Source of the DNA: Allobosea lupini
Lineage (GTDB): Bacteria > Pseudomonadota > Alphaproteobacteria > Rhizobiales > Beijerinckiaceae
DNA length: 64,000 nt
Reading direction: 5' to 3'
NCBI RefSeq assembly: GCF_900109525.1
Contig: NZ_FOAN01000003.1
Coordinates: forward strand, 620,001 to 684,000
Under the pieces are notes generated by a model. It saw only the letters and a list, made by a program, of their open reading frames with translations, made no database searches and was not told where the DNA came from. The number at the start of each line of letters is the position of its first letter. Within the stretch, counting starts at the first letter, position 1. The position numbers and the translations under genes are program-made. This document shows, piece by piece, positions 63,916 to 64,000 of this stretch.

Positions 63916-64000
63916 CAACGAATACGTGTGTATCTAACGTACAAACTCGCATGCATTGCGATGCGATGGAGCTGCGCATGGTCTCAGTGGTTTGATACAG

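Overview
The window reads as a chromosome segment of a high-GC alphaproteobacterium of the order Hyphomicrobiales, probably near Bosea or Methylobacterium. The grounds are the gene families present (a DUF4167 Asn/Arg-rich protein, PTS-Ntr enzyme I, adjacent metX and metW, a chorismate mutase–hisC–arogenate/prephenate dehydrogenase run) and the order-typical intergenic palindromes. No rRNA or other marker fixes the genus.

Positions 1-41,515 are core chromosome. From left to right they hold: an iron-type ABC importer (permease cut by the window edge, and its binding protein); a divergent sugar-type ABC importer (binding protein and two permeases, no ATPase) followed by transaldolase; and a block that fits lysine/pipecolate to glutaryl-CoA catabolism. 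That block comprises an aminoadipate-semialdehyde dehydrogenase, glutaryl-CoA dehydrogenase, a class III CoA-transferase overlapping a thiamine-diphosphate enzyme, a divergent LysR regulator, an FAD amine oxidase and a LysE-type exporter. Next come a class V aminotransferase, a chemoreceptor, an M20 peptidase, clpB, DUF2293 and MOSC proteins, DUF4167, prmC, prfA, ptsP, a divergent trehalose cluster (otsA / otsB-GH15), metX-metW, and the chorismate mutase-hisC-tyrC run.

Positions 41,516-60,483 begin with a complete tRNA-Thr(CGT). A 46-bp copy of its 3' part recurs at 60,438-60,483. These are the attachment sites of an 18.9-kb integrated element whose tyrosine recombinase lies just inside the right end. 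Its left part (41.8-47.3 kb) carries rightward accessory genes: a ribbon-helix-helix repressor with an operator-like dyad over its own start, two membrane proteins, a TIGR02391/Ymh protein and a second HEPN-like protein. Its right part is mostly leftward and phage-derived: terminase small subunit, tape measure, tail-tip proteins, several coupled small genes, a gene holding iteron-like repeats, an AlpA-type regulator and the integrase. I find no capsid, portal or large terminase, so it is a decayed prophage or a satellite.

Positions 60,484-64,000 hold a second, decayed element in the same tRNA site. It has a P4-type integrase with two frameshifts, an AlpA-like excisionase, an unknown gene, a gene cut after 47 codons where an IS3-family fragment begins, an IS630 transposase remnant and a rhizobial interspersed repeat at the right edge.
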